NCBI GenBank assembly: GCA_900757295.1
Contig: CAAENH010000138.1
Coordinates: 1 to 16,403, forward strand
Source of the DNA: Bacilli bacterium
GTDB taxonomy: Bacteria > Bacillota_I > Bacilli_A > RF39 > UBA660
Direction of reading: 5' to 3'
DNA: 16,403 bases
Positions 1 through 7,695 of the stretch are shown here, in pieces. Within the stretch, counting starts at the first letter, position 1; every line of letters begins with the position of its first letter. Under the pieces are notes generated by a model that saw only the letters and a program-made list of their open reading frames with translations, had not been told where the DNA came from and did not search any database. The position numbers and the translations under genes were made by a program.

Positions 1-1
1 T

Positions 2-325
2 AGTTTAACTGCAAAAATAGCTGAAATTAATGATAATTATAAAGCAGAAGACTATACTGAAGAAAGCTATAATAATTTAAAATCAGTATTAGAAACTGCT
101 AATCAAATATTAAATCAAGAAACTTCTCTTACTGAAATTAATGCAATAATCCAAAGTATTGATGAAGCAGTAAGTAATCTTCAATTAAAAACAGTTACAA
201 ACCCAGAAGATAATAATCAAGAAAAAACAGAAAATAAAAAATCAGATTCATCAAATGATTCAAATTCATCAAATAATATTGAAGAACCTGAAACTAATCA
301 AGAAGAAACAATAAATATAATATAG
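2..325 (+). CDS. C-terminal part of a FIVAR-like surface protein (5' truncated)
   Basis: An open frame enters from the left edge and ends at TAG 323-325, giving about 107 residues with no start codon in the window. The first ~65 residues contain IAEINDNYKAEDYTEESY, followed by NLKSVLETAN and a helix ending in IIQSIDEAVSNLQ. This is the pattern of FIVAR-type three-helix segments found in Gram-positive cell-surface adhesins and glycosidases. The last ~40 residues are a low-complexity tail rich in N, S, E and Q (SDSSNDSNSSNN). No LPxTG motif or membrane segment closes the protein, so surface anchoring, if any, must lie upstream or be absent. A terminator follows directly. The catalytic or binding part of the protein is outside the window, so its role cannot be given. 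Confidence 0.7.
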   Translation, partial: SLTAKIAEINDNYKAEDYTEESYNNLKSVLETANQILNQETSLTEINAIIQSIDEAVSNLQLKTVTNPEDNNQEKTENKKSDSSNDSNSSNNIEEPETNQEETINII

Positions 326-328
326 TTT

Positions 329-360
329 AAGTAGTACATTAAGTACTACTTTTTCTTGTT
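329..360 (+). terminator. Rho-independent terminator after the FIVAR-like gene
   Basis: AAGTAGTAC (329-337) pairs perfectly with GTACTACTT (343-351) around a 5-nt loop, followed by a T-rich tract. It starts 3 nt after the stop codon. Its T-tract overlaps the -35 box of the next promoter. Confidence 0.85.
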
Positions 361-384
361 AAAAAAAATATTATAACTTATAAT
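356..384 (+). promoter_or_regulatory. Sigma-A-type promoter of the dnaB-dnaI-HD operon
   Basis: TTGTTA (356-361) and a perfect TATAAT (379-384) are separated by 17 bp and lie 24 bp upstream of the dnaB start. This leaves a short leader carrying only the ribosome binding site. Confidence 0.75.
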
Positions 385-408
385 AAAGAAAGAAATGTGG
401 TGAGTATT

Positions 409-1689
409 ATGAAAACTATTTCTTTGTTACCTGCAGATATATATACAGTTATAAATAAGAGCATCTTGACTGAAATAGATAAAAAAAATCTAATTACATT
501 ATATGAACCAATAATTGGACCGCTTGCAGTTAGTCTTTATTTAACTTTATGGCGTGATTTAGATAAACTAGAAATTATGAGCATAGATTATACTCATCAT
601 CATTTAATGACTATTTTAAAATCATCTCTTGATACTATTAAAATCGCTCGAGAAGCACTAGAAGGAATTGGCTTATTAAAAACATTTATTAAAGAAGATG
701 AAATAAATAGTTATGTTTATGAACTTTACTCTCCACTTAGTGCAACAGAATTTTTTAATCATCCAATTTTTAATATTGTTTTATATAACAATATAGGAAA
801 GAAAGAATATGACTTATTAAAGAAAGAATATGAAAAATTAAAAGTAAATCTTAATGATTATAAAGATATAACCAAAATGTTAGATATGTCTTTTAAATCT
901 GCAAGCATCATTGAATCTAAAGAAATTAAAGAACATACATCAAGAGCATTAGAAATAGAAAATAAAGTAGATTTTGATCTTATTACATCTGCTATTCCTA
1001 AAGGAATAATTAGTGAAAGAGCATTTAATAAAAAAACAAAAGAACTAATTAATCAATTAGCATTTCTATATAATTATGATTCATTAAAAATGGCTGAATT
1101 AATTAGAACGGTAATAAATGAAAAAGGCTTTATAGATAAAGAAGAACTTCGCATTAATGCTCGTAAATACTATCAATATAATAATAATGGTAATTTACCA
1201 ACTTTAGTATATCGTACTCAACCAGAATATTTAAAATCACCAAGTGGTGATACAAGTAATAAAGGGAGAATTATTCATGTTTTTGAAACAACTAGTCCTT
1301 ATGATTTCTTAAAAAGTAAATATAAAGGTGTCAAACCAACTACAAGAGATTTAAAATTATTAGAATATTTAATTGTTGATTTAGAACTAAAACCAGCTGT
1401 TGTTAATGTTTTAATAGATTATGTTTTAAGAAGAAATAATAACAAATTAAATCAAGCTTTTATTGAAACCATCGCTGGGCAGTGGAAGAGACTTAATATA
1501 AAAACAGCTGCTGATGCAATGAGCGTAGCTGAAAAAGAACACAAAAAATATACTAAAAAAGTAGAAAGGGTTAGTAATAAAAAAATTACCGAAAAAGAAC
1601 CGGTATGGTTTAATGAAAAAATAGAGAAAAAAGAAATTAGTCAAGAAGAAAAAAAAGAATTAGAAGAGTTATTAAAAGAATTTAAATAA
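409..1689 (+). CDS. dnaB: Replication initiation and membrane attachment protein DnaB (Firmicute type)
   Basis: The product is a DnaB/DnaD-family helicase-loading cofactor that works with DnaD and DnaI to place the replicative helicase at oriC and at stalled forks. It is 426 residues against about 470 in Bacillus subtilis. The N-terminus (SLLPADIYTV, then LITLYEPIIGPLAVSLYLTL) matches the winged-helix DDBH1 domain. Residues ~297-367 match the second DnaD-like domain: YDFLKSKYKG, the helix DLKLLEYLIVDLELKPAVVN, and IETIAGQWKRLNI, whose aromatic and Trp residues typify the family. The C-tail is charged. A GTG at 397 would add four residues, but ATG 409 follows GGTGAG (399-404) at good spacing and is preferred. 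It is the first gene of an operon with dnaI 11 nt downstream, the conserved Firmicute pairing. Confidence 0.93.
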   Translation: MKTISLLPADIYTVINKSILTEIDKKNLITLYEPIIGPLAVSLYLTLWRDLDKLEIMSIDYTHHHLMTILKSSLDTIKIAREALEGIGLLKTFIKEDEINSYVYELYSPLSATEFFNHPIFNIVLYNNIGKKEYDLLKKEYEKLKVNLNDYKDITKMLDMSFKSASIIESKEIKEHTSRALEIENKVDFDLITSAIPKGIISERAFNKKTKELINQLAFLYNYDSLKMAELIRTVINEKGFIDKEELRINARKYYQYNNNGNLPTLVYRTQPEYLKSPSGDTSNKGRIIHVFETTSPYDFLKSKYKGVKPTTRDLKLLEYLIVDLELKPAVVNVLIDYVLRRNNNKLNQAFIETIAGQWKRLNIKTAADAMSVAEKEHKKYTKKVERVSNKKITEKEPVWFNEKIEKKEISQEEKKELEELLKEFK

Positions 1690-1700
1690 AGGTGATTTTC

Positions 1701-2570
1701 ATGGAAGAAATACAATTTAATAAAAATATCAATGCTATAAATAATAGTTTAAAAAAAGAATATACTTTAGCTTTGAAAAATCCAAAATTTAAAGCAATAG
1801 TTGCCAATTTAAAATTAGATGAGAAAACTGCAATGAAATATACGTCTAAAATTGAAAATACGGCATGTGAATTAAGTCACTGTGAAAATTGTAAATCACT
1901 ATTAGAATGTAAAAATAAAATGGAAGGATATGTTTACTATCCATCTGTAAAGAATAATCGTCTGATTTTTTCCTATGTCGCTTGTAAATATAAGAAAAAT
2001 GAGTTAAAAAAAGAAAAAACTGTTGAAGAGCCTAGAATGAAAGACATAGATATAACGGATAAAGAAAGAGTAAAAGTTATTAAATGGATTAAAGAATTTT
2101 ATGATAAATATGATAAATCAAAAGAGAATAAAGGGCTGTATTTACATGGAAGCTTTGGATGTGGTAAAACCTATCTAATAAAAGCATTATTAAATGAACT
2201 TAAAAATAAAAGAGTAGAATGTGCTACTGTTTACTTTCCTCAAATGCTAAGAGATTTAAAAGATGATTGGGATACATTTGGGGCAAAGATGGATTACTAT
2301 CAAAATGCAGATATCTTATTAATAGACGATATTGGAGCAGAGAAAGTCACAACTTGGGGTAGAGATGAAATATTAGGAACTATATTACAATATAGAATGG
2401 AAAATAAACTAACAACATTCTTTACATCCAATTTTACAATAGAAGAATTAGAAAAACATTTATCTTTTTCTAGTTTTAGTGAAGATCAAGTTAAAGCTAG
2501 AAGAATTATTGAAAGAATTAAACAATTAACTATTGATATGGAACTAATTGGAGAAAGTAAAAGAAAGTAA
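1701..2570 (+). CDS. dnaI: Primosomal protein DnaI (AAA+ helicase loader)
   Basis: This is an ATP-dependent loader that delivers the replicative DnaC-type helicase onto DNA together with DnaB and DnaD. It has 289 residues. The N-terminal part holds a cysteine cluster (C56, C61, C64, C70, plus C95) fitting the zinc-binding DnaI_N domain that contacts the helicase; the motif CENCKSLLECKNKMEGY is typical. The C-terminal AAA+ domain shows Walker A GSFGCGKT (150-157), Walker B ILLIDDIGAE (~205-214), sensor 1 TSN (242-244) and a candidate arginine finger in KARRIIERIKQL (~266-276). An in-frame GTG at 1692 exists, but ATG 1701 is well placed after AAAGGTGA (1688-1695). It lies 11 nt after dnaB and 10 nt before the HD gene, so it is co-transcribed. 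Confidence 0.94.
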   Translation: MEEIQFNKNINAINNSLKKEYTLALKNPKFKAIVANLKLDEKTAMKYTSKIENTACELSHCENCKSLLECKNKMEGYVYYPSVKNNRLIFSYVACKYKKNELKKEKTVEEPRMKDIDITDKERVKVIKWIKEFYDKYDKSKENKGLYLHGSFGCGKTYLIKALLNELKNKRVECATVYFPQMLRDLKDDWDTFGAKMDYYQNADILLIDDIGAEKVTTWGRDEILGTILQYRMENKLTTFFTSNFTIEELEKHLSFSSFSEDQVKARRIIERIKQLTIDMELIGESKRK

Positions 2571-2580
2571 GGAGAGCAAG

Positions 2581-3099
2581 ATGAATAATATTCCTACAGA
2601 ATTAAAAAGATATTTTACAAAAGAAGAAATAAATAATTTAATTGATATGAAATCCACATTATTTAAATGTAAAGTCTTAGTTGAAAGAGTATTTAAAGAT
2701 ATGACTGATAAAGCAGGTGAACCATATATTTATCATTTATACAGAGTAGCAGAAAAACAAACCGATATGATTTCTAAATCTGCTGCTTTATTACATGATA
2801 TTATAGAAGATATAAACGATATTAATGAAAATACTCTTAGATATTTAAGTATTGATGAAGAAGTAATATCTATAGTTAAATTATTAACAAAATCTAATGA
2901 CTTAACTTATGAGCAAGAAATATCAAAAATAATTAAAAGTGGTAATTACGAAGCTATAAGTATTAAATATGCAGATATAATGGATAATGCTAATATAGAT
3001 CGATTAAATAAATTAAATTTAGAAACCAAACAAAGATTAGAAAATAAATATAATCAACAGTTAATAAGACTAAGAAGATTTTTTAAAATAGATGATTAA
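2581..3099 (+). CDS. Small HD-domain metal-dependent phosphohydrolase, SpoT/MESH1-like
   Basis: A 172-residue protein with the pattern of the HD superfamily: H52 (YHLYRVAE), the doublet H72-D73 in ALLHDIIED with E76 and D77, and a distal D132 in KYADIMDN. The LLHDxxED form is closest to the hydrolase half of RelA/SpoT proteins and MESH1-like (p)ppGpp or nucleotide hydrolases. There is no synthetase, TGS or ACT domain. The substrate cannot be told from sequence. The start at ATG 2581 is supported by AAGGAGAG (2569-2576); an in-frame ATG at 2548 lies inside dnaI and lacks such a site. It occupies the slot between dnaI and thrS that in B. subtilis holds ytxB-ytxC. No terminator separates it from the following promoter and T-box leader. 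Confidence 0.8.
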   Translation: MNNIPTELKRYFTKEEINNLIDMKSTLFKCKVLVERVFKDMTDKAGEPYIYHLYRVAEKQTDMISKSAALLHDIIEDINDINENTLRYLSIDEEVISIVKLLTKSNDLTYEQEISKIIKSGNYEAISIKYADIMDNANIDRLNKLNLETKQRLENKYNQQLIRLRRFFKIDD

Positions 3100-3103
3100 A
3101 TAA

Positions 3104-3132
3104 TTGATATTAGTAAATAATAGTATTATAAT
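3104..3132 (+). promoter_or_regulatory. Promoter of the thrS T-box transcript
   Basis: TTGATA (3104-3109), a 17-bp spacer and a perfect TATAAT (3127-3132). It begins 4 nt after the HD gene stop. Transcription is expected to start near 3139, giving a leader of about 220 nt, the right size for a T-box. Confidence 0.75.
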
Positions 3133-3138
3133 ATAGAT

Positions 3139-3340
3139 GTAAATCGATAAAAAAAGACACGACGTTAATGGATTTTAAAAAGAGACTTAGTGGTTGGTGT
3201 AAACTAAGAAATGAAATTAATTGTTACTACTTTTTAGAGCAGCTAATCCCTGCCGGTTAATAACCGTTATTTAAAATTAAGTATAATAAAGGATGGTACC
3301 GCATTACTTTGCTCCTTAAGCAAGTAATGCTTTTTTATTT
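3139..3340 (+). promoter_or_regulatory. T-box leader, threonine specifier, controlling thrS
   Basis: The leader senses uncharged tRNA-Thr and allows read-through into thrS. The diagnostic T-box sequence TGGTACCGC is at 3294-3302, with UGGU ready to pair with the tRNA acceptor end. Stem I base: AAAAAG (3151-3156) can pair with CTTTTT (3230-3235). This places ACT (3226-3228), followed by A, in the specifier position, a Thr codon. An upper Stem I hairpin is CTTAGT (3186-3191) with ACTAAG (3203-3208), and a Stem III-like hairpin is CGGTT/AACCG (3254-3266). The terminator stem is GCATTACTT-T-GC (3301-3312) with GCAAGTAATGC (3320-3330), then TTTTTT. The terminator's 5' arm overlaps the T-box sequence, giving mutually exclusive antiterminator and terminator folds. 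Confidence 0.92.
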
Positions 3341-3359
3341 AAAGAAAGAAGGATGAAAA

Positions 3360-5117
3360 ATGATAAATATCAAAGAAGATAATAATTTAAATACTTTAAA
3401 CCATAGCTGTGCGCATATACTTGCTCAAGCAGTTAAACATTTATATAGCAATGCTAAATTTTGGGTAGGACCAGTAGTTGAAAGTGGCTTTTATTATGAT
3501 ATTGATTTAGGTGATAAAACTTTAACAGAAGAAGATTTACCAGCAATTGAAAAAGAAATGAAAAAGATAATAAAAGATGGCAAAAGAATAGTAAGACACG
3601 AAATTTCCAAAGAAGAAGCTTTAGAAACGTTTAAAGATGATCCATATAAAATTGATTTAATTAGTAGAATGGATGATGAAAGTACAACTATCAGTTGCTA
3701 TACTCAAGGTGATTTTACTGATCTTTGTCGTGGACCACATATGGAAACTGTTAAATCATGCAAATATTTTAAACTATTAAAAGTTAGTGGAGCTTATTGG
3801 AAAAATGATAAAAATAATAAAATGCTTCAAAGAATTTATGGTGTTTGTTTCACTAATGAAGAAGATTTAAATAATTATTTACAAGAACTAGAAGATGCCA
3901 AAAATAGAGATCATCGTAAAATAGGAAAAGATTTAAAAATCTTTATGACAAATGATTTAGTTGGTAAAGGATTACCAATGTATTTACCAAACGGATATAT
4001 TATCTTTGAAGAATTAGAAAAATATATAAAAGGCAAAGAAAGAAAAATAGGTTATAAACATGTACTTACTCCACCATTAGGTAATGTAGAACTATATAAA
4101 ACATCAGGACATTGGGATCATTATAAAGATGATATGTTTCCTAAAATGGAAATAGAGGGAGAAGAATTTGTATTAAGACCTATGAACTGTCCTCATCACA
4201 TGATGATTTATAGTAATGGAATACATTCATATAAAGATTTACCAATTAGAATAGGAGAAATAGCTAGAGACTGTCGCTTTGAATCTAGTGGATCTCTAAA
4301 AGGAATAGAACGTGTTAGATCTTTCTGTCAAAATGACGCTCATTTATTTGTTACTCATGAACAAATTGAATCAGAATTTTCTAGTGTAGTTAATTTAATA
4401 TTAGAAGTATATAAAGAATTAGGTATAACAAACTATCACTTTGAATTATCTTTAAGAGATAAAGAAGATAAAATAAAATATTATCAAGATGATGAAATGT
4501 GGGATAATGCTGAAAATACTCTAAGAAAAGTATTAGATAATATTGGAATAGATTACATTGAAAAAACTGGTGAAGCTGCATTCTATGGTCCGAAACTTGA
4601 TGTTCAAGTAAAACCTGCAATAGGTAATGAATATACTTTATCTACTTGTCAATTAGATTTTTGCTTACCTATGAAATTTAATCTAACTTATATTGATAAA
4701 GATGGTAGTAAAAAAACACCAGTTGTTTTACATAGAGCTGTATTTGGTAGCTTAGATAGATTTATGGCTTACTATCTAGAAGAAACAAAAGGAAATTTAC
4801 CTTTATGGTTAGCACCTGTTCAAATAAATATAATTCCTGTAAATAATCAATATCATTTAGAATATGCAAATAAAATATTCAATAGTTTAAATGATAAAGA
4901 ATTTAGAGTAGAGCTTGATAAACGTGATGAAAAATTAGGTTATAAAATGAGAGAAAGTCAAACTAGAAAAATTCCGTATACTTTAATATTAGGCCAAAAA
5001 GAAGTAGATGATAATTTGGTAAGTTATCGTAAATTCCAAAGTCAAGAAACTACTACTGTAACTTTAGAAGAATTTATTGATTTAATAAAAAATGAAATTA
5101 AAAATAAAACAAGATAA
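3360..5117 (+). CDS. thrS: Threonyl-tRNA synthetase lacking the N-terminal TGS domain
   Basis: Charges tRNA-Thr with threonine in the cytoplasm. It has 585 residues; most bacterial ThrRS have about 640. The missing part is the ~60-residue TGS domain: this protein begins almost directly with the editing domain. Editing residues are visible as H15 and H19 (HSCAH) and C123 and H127 (CRGPH). The class II catalytic core has motif 2 in IARDCRFESSGSLKGIERVR and the zinc ligands C277 (MNCPHH), H328 (QNDAHLF) and H458 (VLHRAVFGS). The C-terminal anticodon-binding domain starts around residue 485 (APVQINIIPVNN) and includes DKRDEKLGYKMRESQTRKIPY. The start ATG follows AGAAGGA. Expression is set by the Thr T-box immediately upstream. 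Confidence 0.97.
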   Translation: MINIKEDNNLNTLNHSCAHILAQAVKHLYSNAKFWVGPVVESGFYYDIDLGDKTLTEEDLPAIEKEMKKIIKDGKRIVRHEISKEEALETFKDDPYKIDLISRMDDESTTISCYTQGDFTDLCRGPHMETVKSCKYFKLLKVSGAYWKNDKNNKMLQRIYGVCFTNEEDLNNYLQELEDAKNRDHRKIGKDLKIFMTNDLVGKGLPMYLPNGYIIFEELEKYIKGKERKIGYKHVLTPPLGNVELYKTSGHWDHYKDDMFPKMEIEGEEFVLRPMNCPHHMMIYSNGIHSYKDLPIRIGEIARDCRFESSGSLKGIERVRSFCQNDAHLFVTHEQIESEFSSVVNLILEVYKELGITNYHFELSLRDKEDKIKYYQDDEMWDNAENTLRKVLDNIGIDYIEKTGEAAFYGPKLDVQVKPAIGNEYTLSTCQLDFCLPMKFNLTYIDKDGSKKTPVVLHRAVFGSLDRFMAYYLEETKGNLPLWLAPVQINIIPVNNQYHLEYANKIFNSLNDKEFRVELDKRDEKLGYKMRESQTRKIPYTLILGQKEVDDNLVSYRKFQSQETTTVTLEEFIDLIKNEIKNKTR

Positions 5118-5142
5118 TGGTATATAGACCATTATTTTTTTT
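5115..5142 (+). terminator. Terminator of thrS
   Basis: TAATGGT (5115-5121) pairs with ACCATTA (5128-5134) around a 6-nt loop, followed by eight Ts. The 5' arm includes the thrS stop codon. Confidence 0.85.
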
Positions 5143-5189
5143 GTAATACATTATGTCATATTCAATAAAAACAAATTATATGTTATTTT

Positions 5190-5205
5190 TATAATAGAAG
5201 GTAGG
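5190..5205 (+). promoter_or_regulatory. Candidate -10 box and ribosome binding site for the duplicated-module gene
   Basis: TATAAT (5190-5195) sits 15 bp before the start codon and runs into AGAAGGTAGG (5196-5205), a strong ribosome binding site. No convincing -35 box lies 17 bp upstream, and no TG extension is present. A transcript from here would have a leader of only a few nucleotides. Confidence 0.35.
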
Positions 5206-5210
5206 TTTTT

Positions 5211-6473
5211 ATGAAAAAAGTTTTATTTATTCTAGGATTATTTTTGATAAGTATAAGCAGTGTTTTTGCACAAAACGAATTAGAAAGTACTAATAGTAAA
5301 TCATGTAATGATTTTAATTTTACTAAATATAACTTATCAGTTGAAGATACAAAATATTTAGTAGGACTAGCTAAATACTATGCCAAAGAAGATATAGATG
5401 ATATATATGATATGGTATCTTTTACAATGAATCTATATGAATCAAAAGGGAAAAATTATAGTTCTATAGTTGATTATATTAAAAATAGTGGTTGGTTTGT
5501 AACTAAAGCTATGCAATCAGCAGAAAAATATAATGATGATAAATATGTTAGTGAAGTTAAAACTATGTTAAGTGAAGGGAAAAGAACATTACCAAACTGT
5601 ATTTTAGAGTTTGATGAATTAACAGATATCCAAAAAATTACTATTAATAATACTTCCTATGACAAAAATGATACTTCATTTTATAAAATAAATAGTACTT
5701 TAATTACTAATACTTTAGGTGCTGATTATACTTTTTATAAATTTAATAAAAATAAAACAATAGCATATGGTTATTATAATACCGATGCTTTAAAAGCTTG
5801 TAATAATCAAGGAGTTTTTAATAAATACGATTCAAATAATGAAGATATAAATTATTTAGTAAAGTTAGCATCATCTTATTCAAAAAATGAAGCAGATATC
5901 TATGATTGGGTATCTTTAATGGCTAATTTATATGAAGAAAGAAATGGCACATACACATCAATTTCAGATTATGTAAAAAATTCAGGATGGTTTCCATCAA
6001 ACTATATTAATATGGCTAATCTATCTTTAATAACGGATGATGTTTTAGTTAAAGTTAGACTTATGCTAAGTGAAGGAAAAAGAACATTACCAAGATATAT
6101 TGATGAATCAGATAGCTTAGATGACATAGAGCCAATTAATACAATTCAATCCAAAACAGATAATTATCAACCGTATTTAACCAAAATCAGTAATAAATTA
6201 GGTAGTAAATATACTTTTTATAAATTTTCTAATGGTAATTATTTATTTGGCTATACTAGTGAAGATAATCGAACTAAATTAGGCGATGATTGTTATACAA
6301 TTGAGAATATCACTGGATCAATAAATAAAATATTACCTGTAAAAGATGAAAAACAAAAGAAAGAAACAAATCCTAAAACTTCTGTCGTTTCAAATATATT
6401 AATCTTAAGCTTTTTAAGTTTATCTATAATATTTTATTTTATCCTTAGAAAGAAAAAGTTTTTTAAAATTTAA
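5211..6473 (+). CDS. Secreted, C-terminally membrane-anchored protein with two tandem ~140-residue modules
   Basis: 420 residues. A signal peptide (MKK, hydrophobic core, SVFA|QNE) predicts cleavage after residue 20. Residues ~394-412 form a membrane segment followed by RKKKFFKI, a stop-transfer tail, so the body faces outward. The body holds two homologous modules, ~44-187 and ~212-348. Each contains YLVxLA, a helix with IYDxVS, YxSIxDYxKNSGWF, MLSEGKRTLP, a short linker and YTFYKF ending in a GY element. The order and spacing loosely recall SleB-type cell-wall hydrolases (Hydrolase_2), including an acidic residue (E60; E227) in the first helix. That link is my inference and catalytic activity is not shown. 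It stands alone between two terminators. It could instead be a non-catalytic wall-binding protein. Confidence 0.7.
   Translation: MKKVLFILGLFLISISSVFAQNELESTNSKSCNDFNFTKYNLSVEDTKYLVGLAKYYAKEDIDDIYDMVSFTMNLYESKGKNYSSIVDYIKNSGWFVTKAMQSAEKYNDDKYVSEVKTMLSEGKRTLPNCILEFDELTDIQKITINNTSYDKNDTSFYKINSTLITNTLGADYTFYKFNKNKTIAYGYYNTDALKACNNQGVFNKYDSNNEDINYLVKLASSYSKNEADIYDWVSLMANLYEERNGTYTSISDYVKNSGWFPSNYINMANLSLITDDVLVKVRLMLSEGKRTLPRYIDESDSLDDIEPINTIQSKTDNYQPYLTKISNKLGSKYTFYKFSNGNYLFGYTSEDNRTKLGDDCYTIENITGSINKILPVKDEKQKKETNPKTSVVSNILILSFLSLSIIFYFILRKKKFFKI
5340..6254 (+). repeat. Intragenic tandem duplication, two modules (5340-5771 and 5844-6254)
   Basis: The two encoded modules share KNSGWF, MLSEGKRTLP and YTFYKF at matching positions. 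The nucleotide sequences have diverged substantially, so this is an old duplication, not a recent one. Confidence 0.8.
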
Positions 6474-6485
6474 AAAATATGTAAA

Positions 6486-6520
6486 ATAAAAGGCCTATAA
6501 TAGTAAAGGCCTTTTATTTA
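6486..6520 (+). terminator. Terminator after the duplicated-module gene
   Basis: ATAAAAGGCC (6486-6495) pairs perfectly with GGCCTTTTAT (6508-6517) around a 12-nt loop. The GC core with flanking A and T runs could act in both directions. Confidence 0.8.
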
Positions 6521-6529
6521 TGGTATAAT
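6521..6529 (+). promoter_or_regulatory. Extended -10 promoter of the AI-2E-kinase-alaS operon
   Basis: TGGTATAAT, an extended -10 element (TGn plus TATAAT), 23 bp upstream of the start codon. The usual -35 position falls inside the preceding terminator and does not match consensus. Confidence 0.6.
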
Positions 6530-6552
6530 TTAATATGATGAGGAGGTATATT

Positions 6553-7695
6553 ATGCCTATAATTAAAAAAAGTGAAAAAATAGATATTAATAATGTAAAT
6601 GAAACAATAACTTTATCTAAAAAAATATTAAAATTATTATATGTATGTATGATTATTGGTGTAATTTTATTAGTGACAATAATTGCTCAAAAGTGGCATG
6701 TTCCAAATTTTATTTTTAATTTCTTAAAAATACTAACACCATTATTTATTGGGTATATTATAGCTTGGATATTTAATCCATTAGTAACATTTTTAGAAAA
6801 AAATGGTTTTAAACGAGCGATAGCTGTTGTAATTGTTTATTTAGGATTCTTATCCATAATATATTTATTCGTTAGTATGCTTGTTCCAACTGTTATTAGC
6901 CAGTTTAATGACTTAGTAGCTAGTTTACCATCAATATTTAATAAACTAAAAGATATAGTAGATAATTTCTTTAGTGGAATAAATAATATTGATATTTCTA
7001 CAATAGCTAAAATTAAAACTAAATTATATTCTAATGTAGGATCAATATTTACTGGAATAGTAGAGGGATTACCTAATCAAGCACTCGGCTTTTTAAGTTC
7101 ACTTGTAAGTGGAATAGGAATATTTGCTATTAGTTTAATAATCGGATTTTATATGTTATTTGACTTTGGAGCTATCCAAAAACATTTTATAAAACTAATA
7201 CCTAAAAAATATCGTTATGAAGCAAGTGGTTTAGTTGATGAAATAGCTAAACAATTAAGAAAATATGTTAATGGTGTTTTAGGAGTAGCTAGTATCATAT
7301 TAGTAGGTTGTTCAGCTGGTTTTGCTGTAATTGGTTTAAAAGCACCATTACTATTTGGTTTATTCTGTGGAATAACAGATTTAATTCCATATATTGGACC
7401 ATATATTGGAGGAACAGCTGCAGTAATAGTGGGATTTTCTCAAAGTCCTACAATAGGTATATTAGCACTGATAGTTATAGTAGTTTTCCAAGTTTTAGAA
7501 AGTTATATTATCCAACCAATCGTTATGAGTAAAACTATGAAATTACATCCTGTAACAATATTAATTGGCTTAACTATTTTTGGACATTTCTTTGGAATAC
7601 CTGGTATGGTTCTTGCTACACCAATTATTGCATTCTTTAAGATAATATTTAAGTACGTAAATAATAAATTTAACTTAATAGATATAGATGGTTAA
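6553..7695 (+). CDS. AI-2E family transporter (UPF0118), polytopic membrane protein
   Basis: A 380-residue membrane protein of the AI-2E/TqsA/YtvI family. Two or three N-terminal membrane segments (roughly residues 30-110) are followed by a soluble stretch with SLPSIFNKLKDIVDNFF and then a large hydrophobic C-terminal block. Family signatures there are LLFGLFCGITDLIPYIGPYI, VLESYIIQPIVMS, KLHPVTILI and PGMVLATPIIAF. Despite the name, members have been linked to various transport roles, including cation/H+ exchange, so the substrate is unknown. ATG 6553 is chosen over the in-frame ATGs at 6535 and 6538 because AGGAGGT (6541-6547) precedes it at good spacing. Its stop overlaps the start of the kinase gene by one base (TAATG). 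AI-2E permeases near alaS are also known in other Firmicutes. Confidence 0.9.
   Translation: MPIIKKSEKIDINNVNETITLSKKILKLLYVCMIIGVILLVTIIAQKWHVPNFIFNFLKILTPLFIGYIIAWIFNPLVTFLEKNGFKRAIAVVIVYLGFLSIIYLFVSMLVPTVISQFNDLVASLPSIFNKLKDIVDNFFSGINNIDISTIAKIKTKLYSNVGSIFTGIVEGLPNQALGFLSSLVSGIGIFAISLIIGFYMLFDFGAIQKHFIKLIPKKYRYEASGLVDEIAKQLRKYVNGVLGVASIILVGCSAGFAVIGLKAPLLFGLFCGITDLIPYIGPYIGGTAAVIVGFSQSPTIGILALIVIVVFQVLESYIIQPIVMSKTMKLHPVTILIGLTIFGHFFGIPGMVLATPIIAFFKIIFKYVNNKFNLIDIDG

Noticed and set aside
1447..1644. Minus-strand open frame inside dnaB, F- and Y-rich
   Set aside because: It mirrors the lysine- and asparagine-rich 3' end of dnaB; no start signal or family resemblance.
3100..3359. A possible small gene in the 260-nt gap before thrS
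   Set aside because: The stretch is fully explained by a promoter plus a T-box leader; no frame has a ribosome binding site and sensible composition.
4390..4620. Minus-strand open frame inside thrS
   Set aside because: It is opposite a strongly conserved catalytic region and has low-complexity hydrophobic composition, so it is a shadow frame.
7308..7532. Alternative plus-frame open frame within the AI-2E transporter
   Set aside because: The overlapping frame carries the conserved family motifs; this one is Trp/Ser-rich with no coherent features.
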